This document shows, piece by piece, positions 1 to 9,742 of a stretch of 64,000 nt of DNA; position 1 is the first letter of the stretch, and each line of letters begins with the position of its first letter. A model generated the notes under the pieces. The model did no database searches. It was not told the DNA's origin and worked only from the letters and a program-made list of their open reading frames with translations. The position numbers were made by a program, and so were the translations under genes. Source of the stretch: Trichomonas vaginalis G3 (taxonomy: Eukaryota > Parabasalia > Trichomonadida > Trichomonadidae). The stretch spans positions 36,967,896-37,031,895 of the forward strand of contig NC_067206.1 of NCBI RefSeq assembly GCF_026262505.1, written 5' to 3'.

Positions 1-1182
1 ATTTCAAACTTCTTATTTTATAAAGAATATGGAATTAAATTAGACAAATCTGATGACTTCGAAAAAGATGATCTTAAAAATCTGGATATTCATACAGAGA
101 ATTCAATATACAAAACAATTATGAATAATGACAAAGAAAATTTCATCATATTCACCGAAAGAGATGGATTTGATAAAGATCAAAAACTTAATAGCGATTT
201 ATACCCATATTCATACGAAGGATATTCATTACTTGAATTATGTTGTTATCACGGATCAGTTGATTGTTTCAAGTTGTTAAGATCGAAATTTAAATCCGAA
301 ATAACTCCAGAATGTCTGGAATTTTCATTTTTAGGAGGAAATCAAGAGATCATGGGTGAATGTTTGAAATATCAAACACCAACTGAAGAATGTATGGAAT
401 ATGCAATTATTTCACACAACATTGATTTTGTTACATTCTTGATGAATGAATACAATATAGAGATCGATTTAGAAGATTGCGGAATTTTCAATAATCTTGA
501 ATCCTTTTTAGTTTATTTCGATCAAACTAATGATATAAACAAATGCTTTGTTTATACATTACGGTTCAATATTCCATCACTTTATGAATATTTCCTTTCA
601 CTTGGTGCAAACATCAATGGAAAAAATGAATGCGGTCAAACCGCACTTCATATTGCAGCAATGTATAATAGAAAAGAAGCAGCGGAATTTCTTATTTCGC
701 ATGGTGCAAACATCAATGGAAAAAATGAATGCGGTCAAACCGCACTTCATATTGCAGCAATGTATAATAGAAAAGAAGCAGCGGAATTTCTTATTTCGCA
801 TGGTGCAAATATCAATGAAAAAAATGAATATGGAGAAACCGCACTTTATACTGCAGCATGGAACAATAGTAAAGAAATTGCTGAACTTCTTATTTCACAT
901 GGTGCTGATATCAATGAAAAAAATATATGCGGACTAACTACTCTTCATATTGCAGCAAAGAACAATAGTAAAGAAACAGCTGAACTTCTTATTTCATATG
1001 GTGCAAATATCAATGAAAAAGATATATGCGGACTAACTGCTCTTCATATTGCAGCAAAGAACAATAGTAAAGAAACAGCCGAACTCCTTATTTCATATGG
1101 TGCAAATATCAATGAAAAAAAGAAGAATATTGGACCCATGGTTCTTCATTATGCATTTAATTTGATAAAATGTTGCATATGA
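1..1182 (+). CDS. DUF3447/ankyrin repeat protein, 5' end outside the window
   Basis: The frame is open from base 1, so the first in-window ATG (121) is not the start: the residues before it (SNFLFYKEYGI) match the middle of the related gene at 11057. The part seen is about 393 residues. Residues about 65-150 form the trichomonad DUF3447 region (ELCCYHGSVDCFKLLRSKF, MEYAIISHNIDFVTFLMNEY). About six ankyrin repeats of 33 residues follow (GQTALHIAAMYNRKEAAEFL and variants). Units 1 and 2 are the same at DNA level over about 99 bp (from 601 and 700), a very recent duplication. The last repeat is degraded and ends in a short unrelated tail, so the C-terminus may be truncated. Ankyrin repeats bind proteins; partner and location are unknown. 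This is a very large family in trichomonads. Confidence 0.85.
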   Translation: MSNFLFYKEYGIKLDKSDDFEKDDLKNLDIHTENSIYKTIMNNDKENFIIFTERDGFDKDQKLNSDLYPYSYEGYSLLELCCYHGSVDCFKLLRSKFKSEITPECLEFSFLGGNQEIMGECLKYQTPTEECMEYAIISHNIDFVTFLMNEYNIEIDLEDCGIFNNLESFLVYFDQTNDINKCFVYTLRFNIPSLYEYFLSLGANINGKNECGQTALHIAAMYNRKEAAEFLISHGANINGKNECGQTALHIAAMYNRKEAAEFLISHGANINEKNEYGETALYTAAWNNSKEIAELLISHGADINEKNICGLTTLHIAAKNNSKETAELLISYGANINEKDICGLTALHIAAKNNSKETAELLISYGANINEKKKNIGPMVLHYAFNLIKCCI

Positions 1183-1509
1183 TTCAGTGGGAAAGAAGCA
1201 ATATAGAAAATAAGAACTTAACTATAAATTGAACTATTATAAATTCATTGAAATTTTTACTTTTCCGAATTCGCATGCTAAACATCATCATTTCTGCATA
1301 AAATCATATGAATGATTATGTAATTGGGTCCTTTTTTTGAAGTGATTGGTATTCCAATATACTGTAATTCTACATAACAATGGAAAAAAAAGTTTCAAAT
1401 GACTTTTCATTTCTATATGAAAGGACTATTTGTTGATATTGTCTCATCAATTATTTCAAACAAATCGTATTAGAAGATATTAAATATTATAAAATTTTAT
1501 AAATATATT
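1183..1509. other. Intergenic, convergent 3' ends
   Basis: AT-rich spacer between the ankyrin gene (+) and IFT122 (-), which end towards each other. I see no gene, repeat or RNA structure in it; it should hold the two short 3' UTRs. Confidence 0.5.
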
Positions 1510-4500
1510 TTAGAATGAAACAGGTGATTCATCTTCGAAAGGTCTTAACATTTCAAGGATATCATTATGAATATCTTCTGCCTTGTGTCCTTCAATCAAA
1601 GCCGTTCTGCAAATTGGACAAATTTCATTTGTCATTGCAGTTTCTTCGAAATCTTCATCATCCAAAATAACACCGCATGTCTGACAAACGTGGACACAAG
1701 TCAAAGTCTGGTTGTACCACAACTGTGGTTTCACACCAGCCTTCTTCTTCAATGACTGAACAACAAACAATTCAGCAGGTTGTTCAATCAAAAATCTCTC
1801 TGATACATTGTCAGCAGGAATTTCAGATTGGCTTGCAATTCCTGGTTCGATTTGGATGAGTTGTTCTGGTTCTCTTTGTTCCTTTGGCGAAGGAGTATAA
1901 GTGAAAGCTACTAAAGGAAGAGGTCTGCAAGAATGAGCTGAAAAAGCCAATCTCATTCCGCAATTTCCGCAACACAAGATTGGCATTTTTGCACTTGTAT
2001 AAATGTCTTTCTTGCATCTTGGACAATTGAATGTTATTTGTTGATCTTGAGCTTCTTTACTTGCTCTTGCTGCTCTTTGAACAATTTGCTTTGTTTTCTC
2101 ATCGAGTTTAAATGCTTGGATTTCTTTAATTGCGTATGTCAACCATTTCTTCATTCCAAGAGCAGAAGAACTGACTAACAACTGCACTAAAACATCCAAA
2201 ACATTCACTCCTAAAAGAGGAAATTCAGCAATACAAGCCAACAAATAATAACTCATTTGGAACAATCGAATTGAGTCATCTAAACTCATTGGTAACAATG
2301 TCATGTTCCTTAAATGATGAGCTGTCATATAAGCAGTAGTTCTCTGGAATAATCTCCAATAAGAATCACTATCATTAAATGCATGCATCAAAAACAAAAA
2401 TGATAATTGGTCGAATGCTTTTGATATCGAACAACAATCGACCATTTTTTGTAAACTTGCGTTTCTATCATCATGTTTTTCAGGAATAAAGAAACAAACT
2501 AAACTCTCGAAGTATCTACCGCTTTCAAACAATAATTCTCCGAATCTTGGATACACGATATTATAAACACTCGCGTATAATCTTGACAAAGAAATCGCTT
2601 CAACCCATTGACCTAAATAAACTCTTGCTTTTGCAAGGTTTTCGTGGTTCTGAGATCTTGTCAATAACCTGATTGCTCCTTCTCCTAAACCAGCACTTAA
2701 CAAAACTTTAGCAGCTTTTTCAGTGTGTTCTTCAGGGAACGCGTAATCAACAATTGCTCTTTCTAAGTGTTTCGATTCTGCCAATCTGAAAACATCATCC
2801 CATTCGCCGCATTCCGCGTAAGCTGCCAATGCTTCTTCTTGTGCACCTGACTTTTCAAGTTCAATGGCTCTGTATTTTGCAGGATTTGAACCACTTTGGC
2901 TTTCATTTGTTTCTGAAGTGTCACTTTTATTTTTAGATTTTTTATTGTAACTTTCATCACCTAAGAAAATTGCGATTGTATCATTTACATTTTCATGAGG
3001 TGTTGAAGGTAAAACTTCATTAACAAAGAAGGACATTGACTTAGAAATATCAGGAGAAATGAGTTTTGCAATCTCAAATTTTTTGTTTTTAATTGCTTCT
3101 TTGGCAACAAAAGTTAATTGGTCTTCTGATGGTCCAACGTCGCAAAGTCTTTTAACTGAATCCCAGTCTTCTCTTTCTATGAGTTCTTTAAGAGGTAATG
3201 GTGCATCGACTGTTTCCAAAGCTCCTTCATTTGTCAAAATAACTTTATTTCGAACAAATGCCAAAATATCGCCTTCAATGAATTGTGTAATTGGCTTGCA
3301 ATCTTTGTAATGAATTGTTACTTCTGTACCATTACTTGTCGCTAAAAGTCCTTCAACTCGATCGGAATAAGCCATTGATCTGACATTTTCTAACATCTCT
3401 ATCGTCTTTCTCTCAAAAGAATCGTAAATTCCACATTCACCATTTTTGCCTCTAACCGTTACGATCAAACCGCTTCTTATGGCATCAGCAACAGAAGAAG
3501 TGTGTCTTGCGAGGAGAACAGGCTCTTTCATGTCCATCATTACGAAGTAGACACGTGAATCTGCACATCCGACAATTACTCCGTCATTAAATGCAGATGT
3601 TGTCCGAAGTGAAGTGATGTTGGCAGAAAAAGTGAAACCAGGAAGTCTACAACCGGTCAAATCATAGAAAGCGAGTTGTGTTCCTTCAGCGGATATGATA
3701 TGGATCCTTGTAATAGCGAAAAGAGACTTCTCGAAGTTACCAGGAATCTCATTTATCTTTTCAACAATTAATTGGCCACCATTTTGGGCGTCGATCGAGT
3801 ATTTGTAGGTAATAACGCTATCTTTGAACTGTACAAGAAGGAAACTCGATGACATAGTGGTAGATGCGATGATTTTGTTGAATGCCATATCTTTTGTATG
3901 TCCGCTGATGATGTTTTTGATTACCATTGAGTTCACACTGTTTCTGTAGGCAACAACATCCCCGGCTGATGCAAAAGCAATGCCGAAATCGATACTTCTT
4001 AGTTCGACATATCCTTCTTTTGTTGCTATTGCAACTCTGCCACGTTTGTCAACGGCAATGTCCCAGATCCAGTCACTGCCGCTCTGGAAGTCACCAAGAT
4101 ATGATAGAGATGAAGTTAATAATGAAACCTTTCCGGATATACCGGCAAAAGCAAAGAAAAATGAGCTATCACCAACTGATGAGCAACATAGAGCTTCAAA
4201 AGGTATTGAGTTCTTGCCGACAAGTGTTTTATCGCTTATTCTGTACATTGATACTCTGCAATCTAAATCTGATGTAACTAAATAGTCTTTATTGTCAATA
4301 GTACTGAATTTCATAGTTGTTACGATCGATGGGTATGTAAATGTTTGAAAAACTTCTTGTGTTTCGACTGAAACTACGTGTAAAATACCATTATCGAATG
4401 ATAAGACGAATGTATCACCTTGTGGTGAGAAAGCAATCGAAAGAATTGGAAATTGAACTTCTACAGGAGCAGCAGCTGTATCTTCTGGCTTCCATATTCT

Positions 4501-4866
4501 ATATTCTTTCTTTGCAACAGAAATAAGTAGCTGTTTCGATGGGCACCATTCTAAACATGTCGCAGAATCAGAGCTACCATATGATACGTAGCCTTCATTA
4601 TTTAATGATCTCCAAATTACAACTTTTCCATCAGAATCACATGATGCAAAGAAAGTTCCATCTGGAGAACATTTCACACAGTAAATTGTGGCATGATGTG
4701 CTCTTTTTTGTTCGATAATTTCTCCAGTGTCTGGAGATAAGAAGAATAAGTCATTAGAATAGGACGCAATCAGCTGTGAATAATCTGGTTTATAGCAAAG
4801 TGATCTAACAGCGATTTTGTCCATTGGTTTTTGAAATGGAGTCTTCCAAATCGTACGGAAGTCCAT
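1510..4866 (-). CDS. IFT122: Intraflagellar transport protein IFT122 homologue (IFT-A subunit)
   Basis: 1118 residues, close to the usual IFT122 length of 1100-1250. Residues about 1-320 and 330-560 form two WD40 propellers (HATIYCVKCSPDGTFFASCD is a typical blade). An alpha-solenoid follows at about 570-925 (YRAIELEKSGAQEEALAAYA, AKARVYLGQWVEAISLSRLY). The C-terminus has two zinc-ribbon-like cysteine clusters: CPRCKKD...CCGNCG near 946 and CQTCGVILDDED...CPICRTAL near 1058. The HSCRPLPLVAF block matches the conserved IFT122 tail. IFT122 is part of the IFT-A complex, which carries cargo in retrograde flagellar transport; trichomonads have several flagella. The start is the first ATG of the frame; a TCATT motif lies 46 bases upstream. 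The related WDR35/IFT121 has a similar layout but a different zinc tail, so IFT122 is the better call. Confidence 0.82.
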   Translation of the reverse strand: MDFRTIWKTPFQKPMDKIAVRSLCYKPDYSQLIASYSNDLFFLSPDTGEIIEQKRAHHATIYCVKCSPDGTFFASCDSDGKVVIWRSLNNEGYVSYGSSDSATCLEWCPSKQLLISVAKKEYRIWKPEDTAAAPVEVQFPILSIAFSPQGDTFVLSFDNGILHVVSVETQEVFQTFTYPSIVTTMKFSTIDNKDYLVTSDLDCRVSMYRISDKTLVGKNSIPFEALCCSSVGDSSFFFAFAGISGKVSLLTSSLSYLGDFQSGSDWIWDIAVDKRGRVAIATKEGYVELRSIDFGIAFASAGDVVAYRNSVNSMVIKNIISGHTKDMAFNKIIASTTMSSSFLLVQFKDSVITYKYSIDAQNGGQLIVEKINEIPGNFEKSLFAITRIHIISAEGTQLAFYDLTGCRLPGFTFSANITSLRTTSAFNDGVIVGCADSRVYFVMMDMKEPVLLARHTSSVADAIRSGLIVTVRGKNGECGIYDSFERKTIEMLENVRSMAYSDRVEGLLATSNGTEVTIHYKDCKPITQFIEGDILAFVRNKVILTNEGALETVDAPLPLKELIEREDWDSVKRLCDVGPSEDQLTFVAKEAIKNKKFEIAKLISPDISKSMSFFVNEVLPSTPHENVNDTIAIFLGDESYNKKSKNKSDTSETNESQSGSNPAKYRAIELEKSGAQEEALAAYAECGEWDDVFRLAESKHLERAIVDYAFPEEHTEKAAKVLLSAGLGEGAIRLLTRSQNHENLAKARVYLGQWVEAISLSRLYASVYNIVYPRFGELLFESGRYFESLVCFFIPEKHDDRNASLQKMVDCCSISKAFDQLSFLFLMHAFNDSDSYWRLFQRTTAYMTAHHLRNMTLLPMSLDDSIRLFQMSYYLLACIAEFPLLGVNVLDVLVQLLVSSSALGMKKWLTYAIKEIQAFKLDEKTKQIVQRAARASKEAQDQQITFNCPRCKKDIYTSAKMPILCCGNCGMRLAFSAHSCRPLPLVAFTYTPSPKEQREPEQLIQIEPGIASQSEIPADNVSERFLIEQPAELFVVQSLKKKAGVKPQLWYNQTLTCVHVCQTCGVILDDEDFEETAMTNEICPICRTALIEGHKAEDIHNDILEMLRPFEDESPVSF

Positions 4867-4908
4867 TTTGTATACGTTTTCTATTTTTTACCTAAAAAAA
4901 TGTTTACA

Positions 4909-4914
4909 AAATGA
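4909..4914 (-). promoter_or_regulatory. Candidate initiator (TCATTT) for IFT122
   Basis: On the minus strand TCATTT lies 46 bases before the ATG and fits the T. vaginalis initiator consensus TCA(C/T)(A/T), whose A is the transcription start. The spacing is somewhat long for trichomonads. The motif is short and common in AT-rich DNA. The rest of 4867-5245 shows no other feature. Confidence 0.3.
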
Positions 4915-5245
4915 ATTTGAGCGTTTAATTGTGTGCAATTGATTACAATTGAAGTTAGCTATTAGAAGATTAATTTATTCTCAATTTGAGTAAAAAATTG
5001 ATTGAGCAAAATAAAAAACTAATAATTGCTTTGTAAATCATTCTAAAATCAGCTAAACAACAAATATTTTCTTCTATCAAAGGCTATCAATAATAAATTT
5101 CACAAGTATAATGATACAATATAATTAATTTTCGTAAACTCTTTTCCATATGGAAAGCGTCGACACTCCTCAATAGTATCAATATTTCTGTATCGGACGC
5201 GAAGGATATGGTTTCAAGTTTATAACACTGGACCGAGTTTTCAAG

Positions 5246-6846
5246 CTTGATTTTGTTACATTCTTGATGAATGAATACAATATAGAGATCGATTTAGAAT
5301 ATTGCGGAATTTTTAATAACCTTGAATCCTTTTTAGTTTATTTCAATCAAACTAATGATATAAACATTCCGCTATTTAATATTCCATCCCTTTTGGAATA
5401 CTTCCTTTCACATGGTGCTGATATCAATGAAAAAAATAAAAATGGAGAAACCGCACTTCATAATGCAGCTCGGAACAATCGTAAAGAAATTGCTGAACTT
5501 CTTATTTCACATGGTGCTGATATCAATGAAAAAAAAATAAAAATGGAGAAACCGCATTTTATACTGCAGCTCGGAACAATCGTAAAGAAATTGCTGAACT
5601 TCTTATTTCACATGGTGCTGATATCAATGAAAAAAAAAATAAAAATGGAGAAACCGCACTTTATACTGCAGCTCGGAACAATCGTAAAGAAATTGCTGAA
5701 CTTCTTATTTCACATGGTGCTGATATCAATGAAAAAAAAAATAAAAATGGAGAAACCGCATTTTATACTGCAGCTCGGAACAATCGTAAAGAAATTGCTG
5801 AACTTCTTATTTCACATGGTGCTGATATCAATGAAAAAAAAATAAAAATGGAGAAACCGCACTTTATACTGCAGCTCGGAACAATCGTAAAGAAATTGCT
5901 GAACTTCTTATTTCACATGGTGCTGATATCAATGAAAAAAAAATAAAAATGGAGAAACCGCATTTTATACTGCAGCTCGGAACAATCGTAAAGAAATTGC
6001 TGAACTTCTTATTTCACATGGTGCTGATATCAATGAAAAAAAAATAAAAATGGAGAAACCGCATTTTATACTGCAGCTCGGAACAATCGTAAAGAAATTG
6101 CTGAACTTCTTATTTCACATGGTGCTGATATCAATGAAAAAAAAAAATAAAAATGGAGAAACCGCATTTTATACTGCAGCTCGGAACAATCGTAAAGAAA
6201 TTGCTGAACTTCTTATTTCACATGGTGCTGATATCAATGAAAAAAAAAATAAAAATGGAGAAACCGCATTTTATACTGCAGCTCGGAACAATCGTAAAGA
6301 AATTGCTGAACTTCTTATTTCACATGGTGCTGATATCAATGAAAAAAAAATAAAAATGGAGAAACCGCATTTTATACTGCAGCTCGGAACAATCGTAAAG
6401 AAATTGCTGAACTTCTTATTTCACATGGTGCTGATATCAATGAAAAAAAAATAAAAATGGAGAAACCGCACTTTATAATGCAGCATGGAACAATTGTAAG
6501 GAAATTGCTGAACTTCTTATTTCACATGGTGCTGATATCAATGAAAAAAAAAAATAAAAATGGAGAAACCGCATTTTATACTGCAGCTCGGAACAATCGT
6601 AAAGAAATTGCTGAACTTCTTATTTCACATGGTGCTGATATCAATGAAAAAAAAAATAAAAATGGAGAAACCGCATTTTATACTGCAGCTCGGAACAATC
6701 GTAAAGAAATTGCTGAACTTCTTATTTCACATGGTGCTGATATCAATGAAAAAAATAAAAATGGAAAAACAGCACTTTATATTGCAGATTTGCTTGATCA
6801 TGAAGAAATAGTTGAATTCCTTATTTCGCATCGTGCAAAAAAATAA
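5246..6846 (+). pseudogene. 5'-truncated DUF3447/ankyrin gene copy
   Basis: Similarity to the first gene of the window begins abruptly near 5246 (DFVTFLMNEYNIEIDL) in the middle of the DUF3447 region; nothing upstream matches the missing N-terminal half and there is no suitable ATG. The ankyrin part is an array of about 14 units joined by an A-tract. Tract lengths of 7 or 10 keep the frame, 9 or 11 change it, so the frame alternates and no long reading frame survives. The last unit (GKTALYIADLLDHEEIVEFL) and stop look normal. Either a decayed copy or an intact repeat region with homopolymer-length errors in the assembly; the missing 5' half favours a true pseudogene. Confidence 0.75.
5411..6762 (+). 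repeat. Tandem ankyrin-unit array with variable A-tracts
   Basis: Units of 99-103 bp, most of them identical apart from one or two bases and the length of an A-tract after GATATCAATG. In order the tracts read 7, 9, 10, 10, 9, 9, 9, 11, 10, 9, 9, 11, 10, 7 A. The two outermost tracts (7) match the tract length in the intact ankyrin genes. Near-identity between units shows recent expansion or homogenisation. Confidence 0.9.
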
Positions 6847-7225
6847 TGTTCTTATATAAGACAATTAAATTGCATGAAGCCAATATTATTATTTTTCATT
6901 GAGAAAAATTAAATTGCATGAAGACAATAAATTGAATCTTATAACCATAATAAAGTTTGACAAAAAGGAACCAAATAAGAAAGGATAGACTCCACTTTTC
7001 GTAGTAGAAAAGTATCGGGTTAATAGCGTTTGTGATTTTATTTATAATACTTATTATAATTAGTTCAACATTAAACTTTAATATTGCAAATGAATTTTTT
7101 GCAAAGTTATTGGCAAAAGAATATATAATTAACTAAAGTCCTTTTAATTACAATTGAAAAAGATGAACAAATATATATGATTAAATTTATAAACAAATAA
7201 AAGACAATATATAAAGATAGATTTG
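6847..7225. other. Intergenic, convergent 3' ends
   Basis: AT-rich spacer between the ankyrin copy (+) and the coiled-coil gene (-). It holds an AAATTGCATGAAG(C/A)CAAT direct repeat (about 6867 and 6910). I see nothing else. Confidence 0.45.
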
Positions 7226-8605
7226 TTACTGGAAGAATTGTGTAGCAATAAGTTCTGGGAATTCGTCGTTTCCAATTGGACCAGCAAATTCCAAAATGGC
7301 TTTGTTCTGCGGATCGATTAAGTTCTTCTTCGTGAACTCCTGGTCGACACCTTCGATATTTTCCAATCCAATAGGAGGAAGAAGTTCCTTCTGGTTGTTT
7401 TCGAACGTGAGATTTCCTAACTTGGACATAAGGAATCTAAGTTCTTTCTTACGACCTTCAAATGTATTGAAAACTTCATGAAATTGAACATATTCATCTG
7501 CATGAGGTTGATCAATAACTTGGAGGATTTTAACAATTGATGTACATAGTGTATTAACAGAATCATCAAAGAAAGCATTCAAAAGCTGTTCTCTATCAGG
7601 TTTAGAATTCTCATTTGCTTCTCTTTCGGAAGTTTGAAGTTCTGGTACTACTGATGCTTTCGGAGATTCTTTTGCTGATGGTTTCTCTTGTTCTTCGTTG
7701 TCAGAAACTTCTTCGCTCTCAGCATCAATTTTTAATTTCTGATCGTGAGCTTTTAGTTCATCAACGAATGTTCTAATGGTAGCATCATTCTTAGAGATGC
7801 GTTTTTGTAATGAATCACATTCACTTTGAAGTAAATCTCTGTTCATATAAAGTTGTTTGTTTTTCTCCATCAATTCTGTATTTCTTTCTGCAATAGCCTT
7901 GGATTTCTTGACTTCGTTAGTAAGTTTTGTCTTCTCAGCATCCTTTTCGATCATCATTTCTATAACTGTATTTTCTAAATTTTCTTGTGTCATCGAACGA
8001 TTCTTTGCTTCTTCACGCATAACACTCTCCTTGAGTTCTTTTTCATGTCTGCCAACAAGATCTGAGTATTCTGCATGAGCTTGTGACATTTGGATACCTT
8101 GATGTTTTGATTCTGTTTTCATTGTCTGTTCTGCCTCAGCAATTTCACGTTTGAGCTGATTTTCAAGAGCTGCAACTGTTGCAAGAGAATCACGTCTGGT
8201 TTTGTTTGCTTTTAATGTGTTTGTTAATTGAGTTAATTCGATATCTTGGGATTGCTTTAATTTATCGAGTTTTGATTGGAGATCTGTTAATAAATTTTTA
8301 TAGCGCTCGCGAGTATCTTGTAATTTCTTTTCGTAATACTGTTTCTTGCGATTTTTTTCGTTATGTTTCATTGAAAGATAAGCTCTTACATCTTGAGCGT
8401 CAGCATAGAACTGCATTTGTTTATCTTCGGTTTTTCTTCTTTTAACTATTTCTTGGTCGGCTAATTCGCGATTTTTTTCTGTCGCCTCTTCAGTTGCTTT
8501 AATTTTGTTCTGAAGAAAGTCATTTTCGAACATGACGAAGTCGACATCCATATCTCCAGTTCTTTTAATTTGCGTAATTGGGCGTGCAGCGCGTCGAGGA
8601 GGCAT
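7226..8605 (-). CDS. Coiled-coil protein, possibly flagellar (CFAP157/DUF4515-like)
   Basis: 459 residues. The first 20 are basic (MPPRRAARPITQIKRTGDMD). Residues about 25-300 are almost entirely long coiled coil rich in E, K, Q and N. An acidic, low-complexity linker follows (about 300-345), then a folded-looking C-terminal part with NAFFDDSVNTLCTSIVKIL and FNTFEGRKKELRFLMSKLGN. The layout, with an internal NLENTVIEMM(I)EK segment inside the coil, resembles the DUF4515/CFAP157 family of basal-body coiled-coil proteins, but coiled coils match many things by composition and I am not sure. It is divergent from the ARL6-like gene across 85 bp, and IFT122 is nearby, which mildly supports a flagellar role. 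The start is the first ATG of the frame. Confidence 0.55.
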   Translation of the reverse strand: MPPRRAARPITQIKRTGDMDVDFVMFENDFLQNKIKATEEATEKNRELADQEIVKRRKTEDKQMQFYADAQDVRAYLSMKHNEKNRKKQYYEKKLQDTRERYKNLLTDLQSKLDKLKQSQDIELTQLTNTLKANKTRRDSLATVAALENQLKREIAEAEQTMKTESKHQGIQMSQAHAEYSDLVGRHEKELKESVMREEAKNRSMTQENLENTVIEMMIEKDAEKTKLTNEVKKSKAIAERNTELMEKNKQLYMNRDLLQSECDSLQKRISKNDATIRTFVDELKAHDQKLKIDAESEEVSDNEEQEKPSAKESPKASVVPELQTSEREANENSKPDREQLLNAFFDDSVNTLCTSIVKILQVIDQPHADEYVQFHEVFNTFEGRKKELRFLMSKLGNLTFENNQKELLPPIGLENIEGVDQEFTKKNLIDPQNKAILEFAGPIGNDEFPELIATQFFQ

Positions 8606-8690
8606 TTATACTTTTTTTTATATTTCGGGGGATAATGGTGTAATACACCCAAAATCACGTTTACAAAAATTTATTTTTATAATAAAAAAA
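8606..8690. promoter_or_regulatory. 85-bp divergent promoter region
   Basis: The only DNA between two oppositely transcribed starts (8605 - and 8691 +). It contains CGGGGGATAATGG and AAAATCACGTTTAC. No perfect TCA(C/T)(A/T) initiator is seen on the plus side. Both genes must be driven from this short stretch or from within each other's 5' ends. Confidence 0.5.
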
Positions 8691-9218
8691 ATGGGAAACT
8701 TTTTCCATGGGACAGACTTTAATGTGTTGGTTGTTGGACTCAATAGTGCTGGCAAGTCGACAATTATAAACAAGTTAAAACCAGAAATATGTCAGCAAAA
8801 ATCGATAAATCCTACAAATGGCTTTGAAACACCTTGGATTCCATTCAAAAACTACTGCCTAAAGTTTAAGGATATGGCAGGGTCAAGTAATTTCCGCCCA
8901 TTATGGCAAAATCACGCAGACAATCTCGATGGTATCATATTCGTTGTAGATTCAAGTGATCAAACACGATTTTCTACTGCAAAAGAAGAACTTCATGCAT
9001 TACTAGCTCTTGGTCCAATCCAATCAAAACCAATTCCGATTTTAATTCTTGCTAATAAAAATGACCTTGAAGAAAGCGCACCGAAAGAGGTTATTGAAAA
9101 AGCTCTTGATCTCCAATCTATTGCAAACCATGCAACAAACATTTTAAGTGTATGCGCTCAATATCCAAAGGAAATATTCTTAGGTTTAGAATGGCTTATC
9201 ATGAGAAAAGCTAACTAA
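8691..9218 (+). CDS. ARL6: ARF-like small GTPase, ARL6/BBS3 type
   Basis: 175 residues from the MGNFF start; the frame is open upstream, but this ATG gives the standard ARF N-terminus with Gly2 for N-myristoylation. G1 is GLNSAGKST (residues about 17-25). Switch I keeps the Thr in NPTNGFE. G4 is NKND and G5 is represented by VCA. TIINKLKP, IIFVVDSSD and the KEELHALL segment are close to ARL6. ARL6 recruits the BBSome to membranes at the ciliary base. Odd: the G3 motif reads DMAGSS instead of D-x-x-G-Q, so the Gln that aligns the hydrolytic water is replaced by Ser. An N-myristoyltransferase gene lies at the other end of the window. Another ARL subtype is possible. Confidence 0.8.
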   Translation: MGNFFHGTDFNVLVVGLNSAGKSTIINKLKPEICQQKSINPTNGFETPWIPFKNYCLKFKDMAGSSNFRPLWQNHADNLDGIIFVVDSSDQTRFSTAKEELHALLALGPIQSKPIPILILANKNDLEESAPKEVIEKALDLQSIANHATNILSVCAQYPKEIFLGLEWLIMRKAN

Positions 9219-9742
9219 TTCCATATTTTCATGTCTTCAATATTTATGTTAATAAAACTCAGCTTATAATATTTATTATTTTTCTAAGTGTTTCATATTA
9301 CATATACTGTGAATATTTTCAAATTAATGTGGCATTACATCATATATCATAGATTTGGTTTTAAATATATGAAAATAATGAATAATTTTTCAATATTCAG
9401 TTATCATCTCTCAATGAATAAGGATATACCTCATATTCCAGTAAATAGTTGCGTACAATGTGATAAAAACATATAATAATATCTCTGAAGAACAAAAAGA
9501 TCGTAAATAATGGGGAAAATATTACATTAACTTTATTAAATCAAAATTATCATATAGAGTAAGTGATTTTCATATATGAAAACAATTAAAAATCTCAACA
9601 AATTTTATAATGAAAAAATTACTTCTATTTAGCAATGTATAAAAAGGTATTGAAGTTAATGTACCTTTGACATTTATTGTACTGATAGTAAAGAAGAAAA
9701 TAAGTGATATTGTTTTCTAGCATTTACGTTTAGAAAAAAAAT
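9219..9742. other. Intergenic, no feature seen
   Basis: 524 bp of AT-rich DNA. Short open frames here have no recognisable composition or similarity. It should include the 3' UTR of the ARL6-like gene and the promoter of the next gene. Confidence 0.45.
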
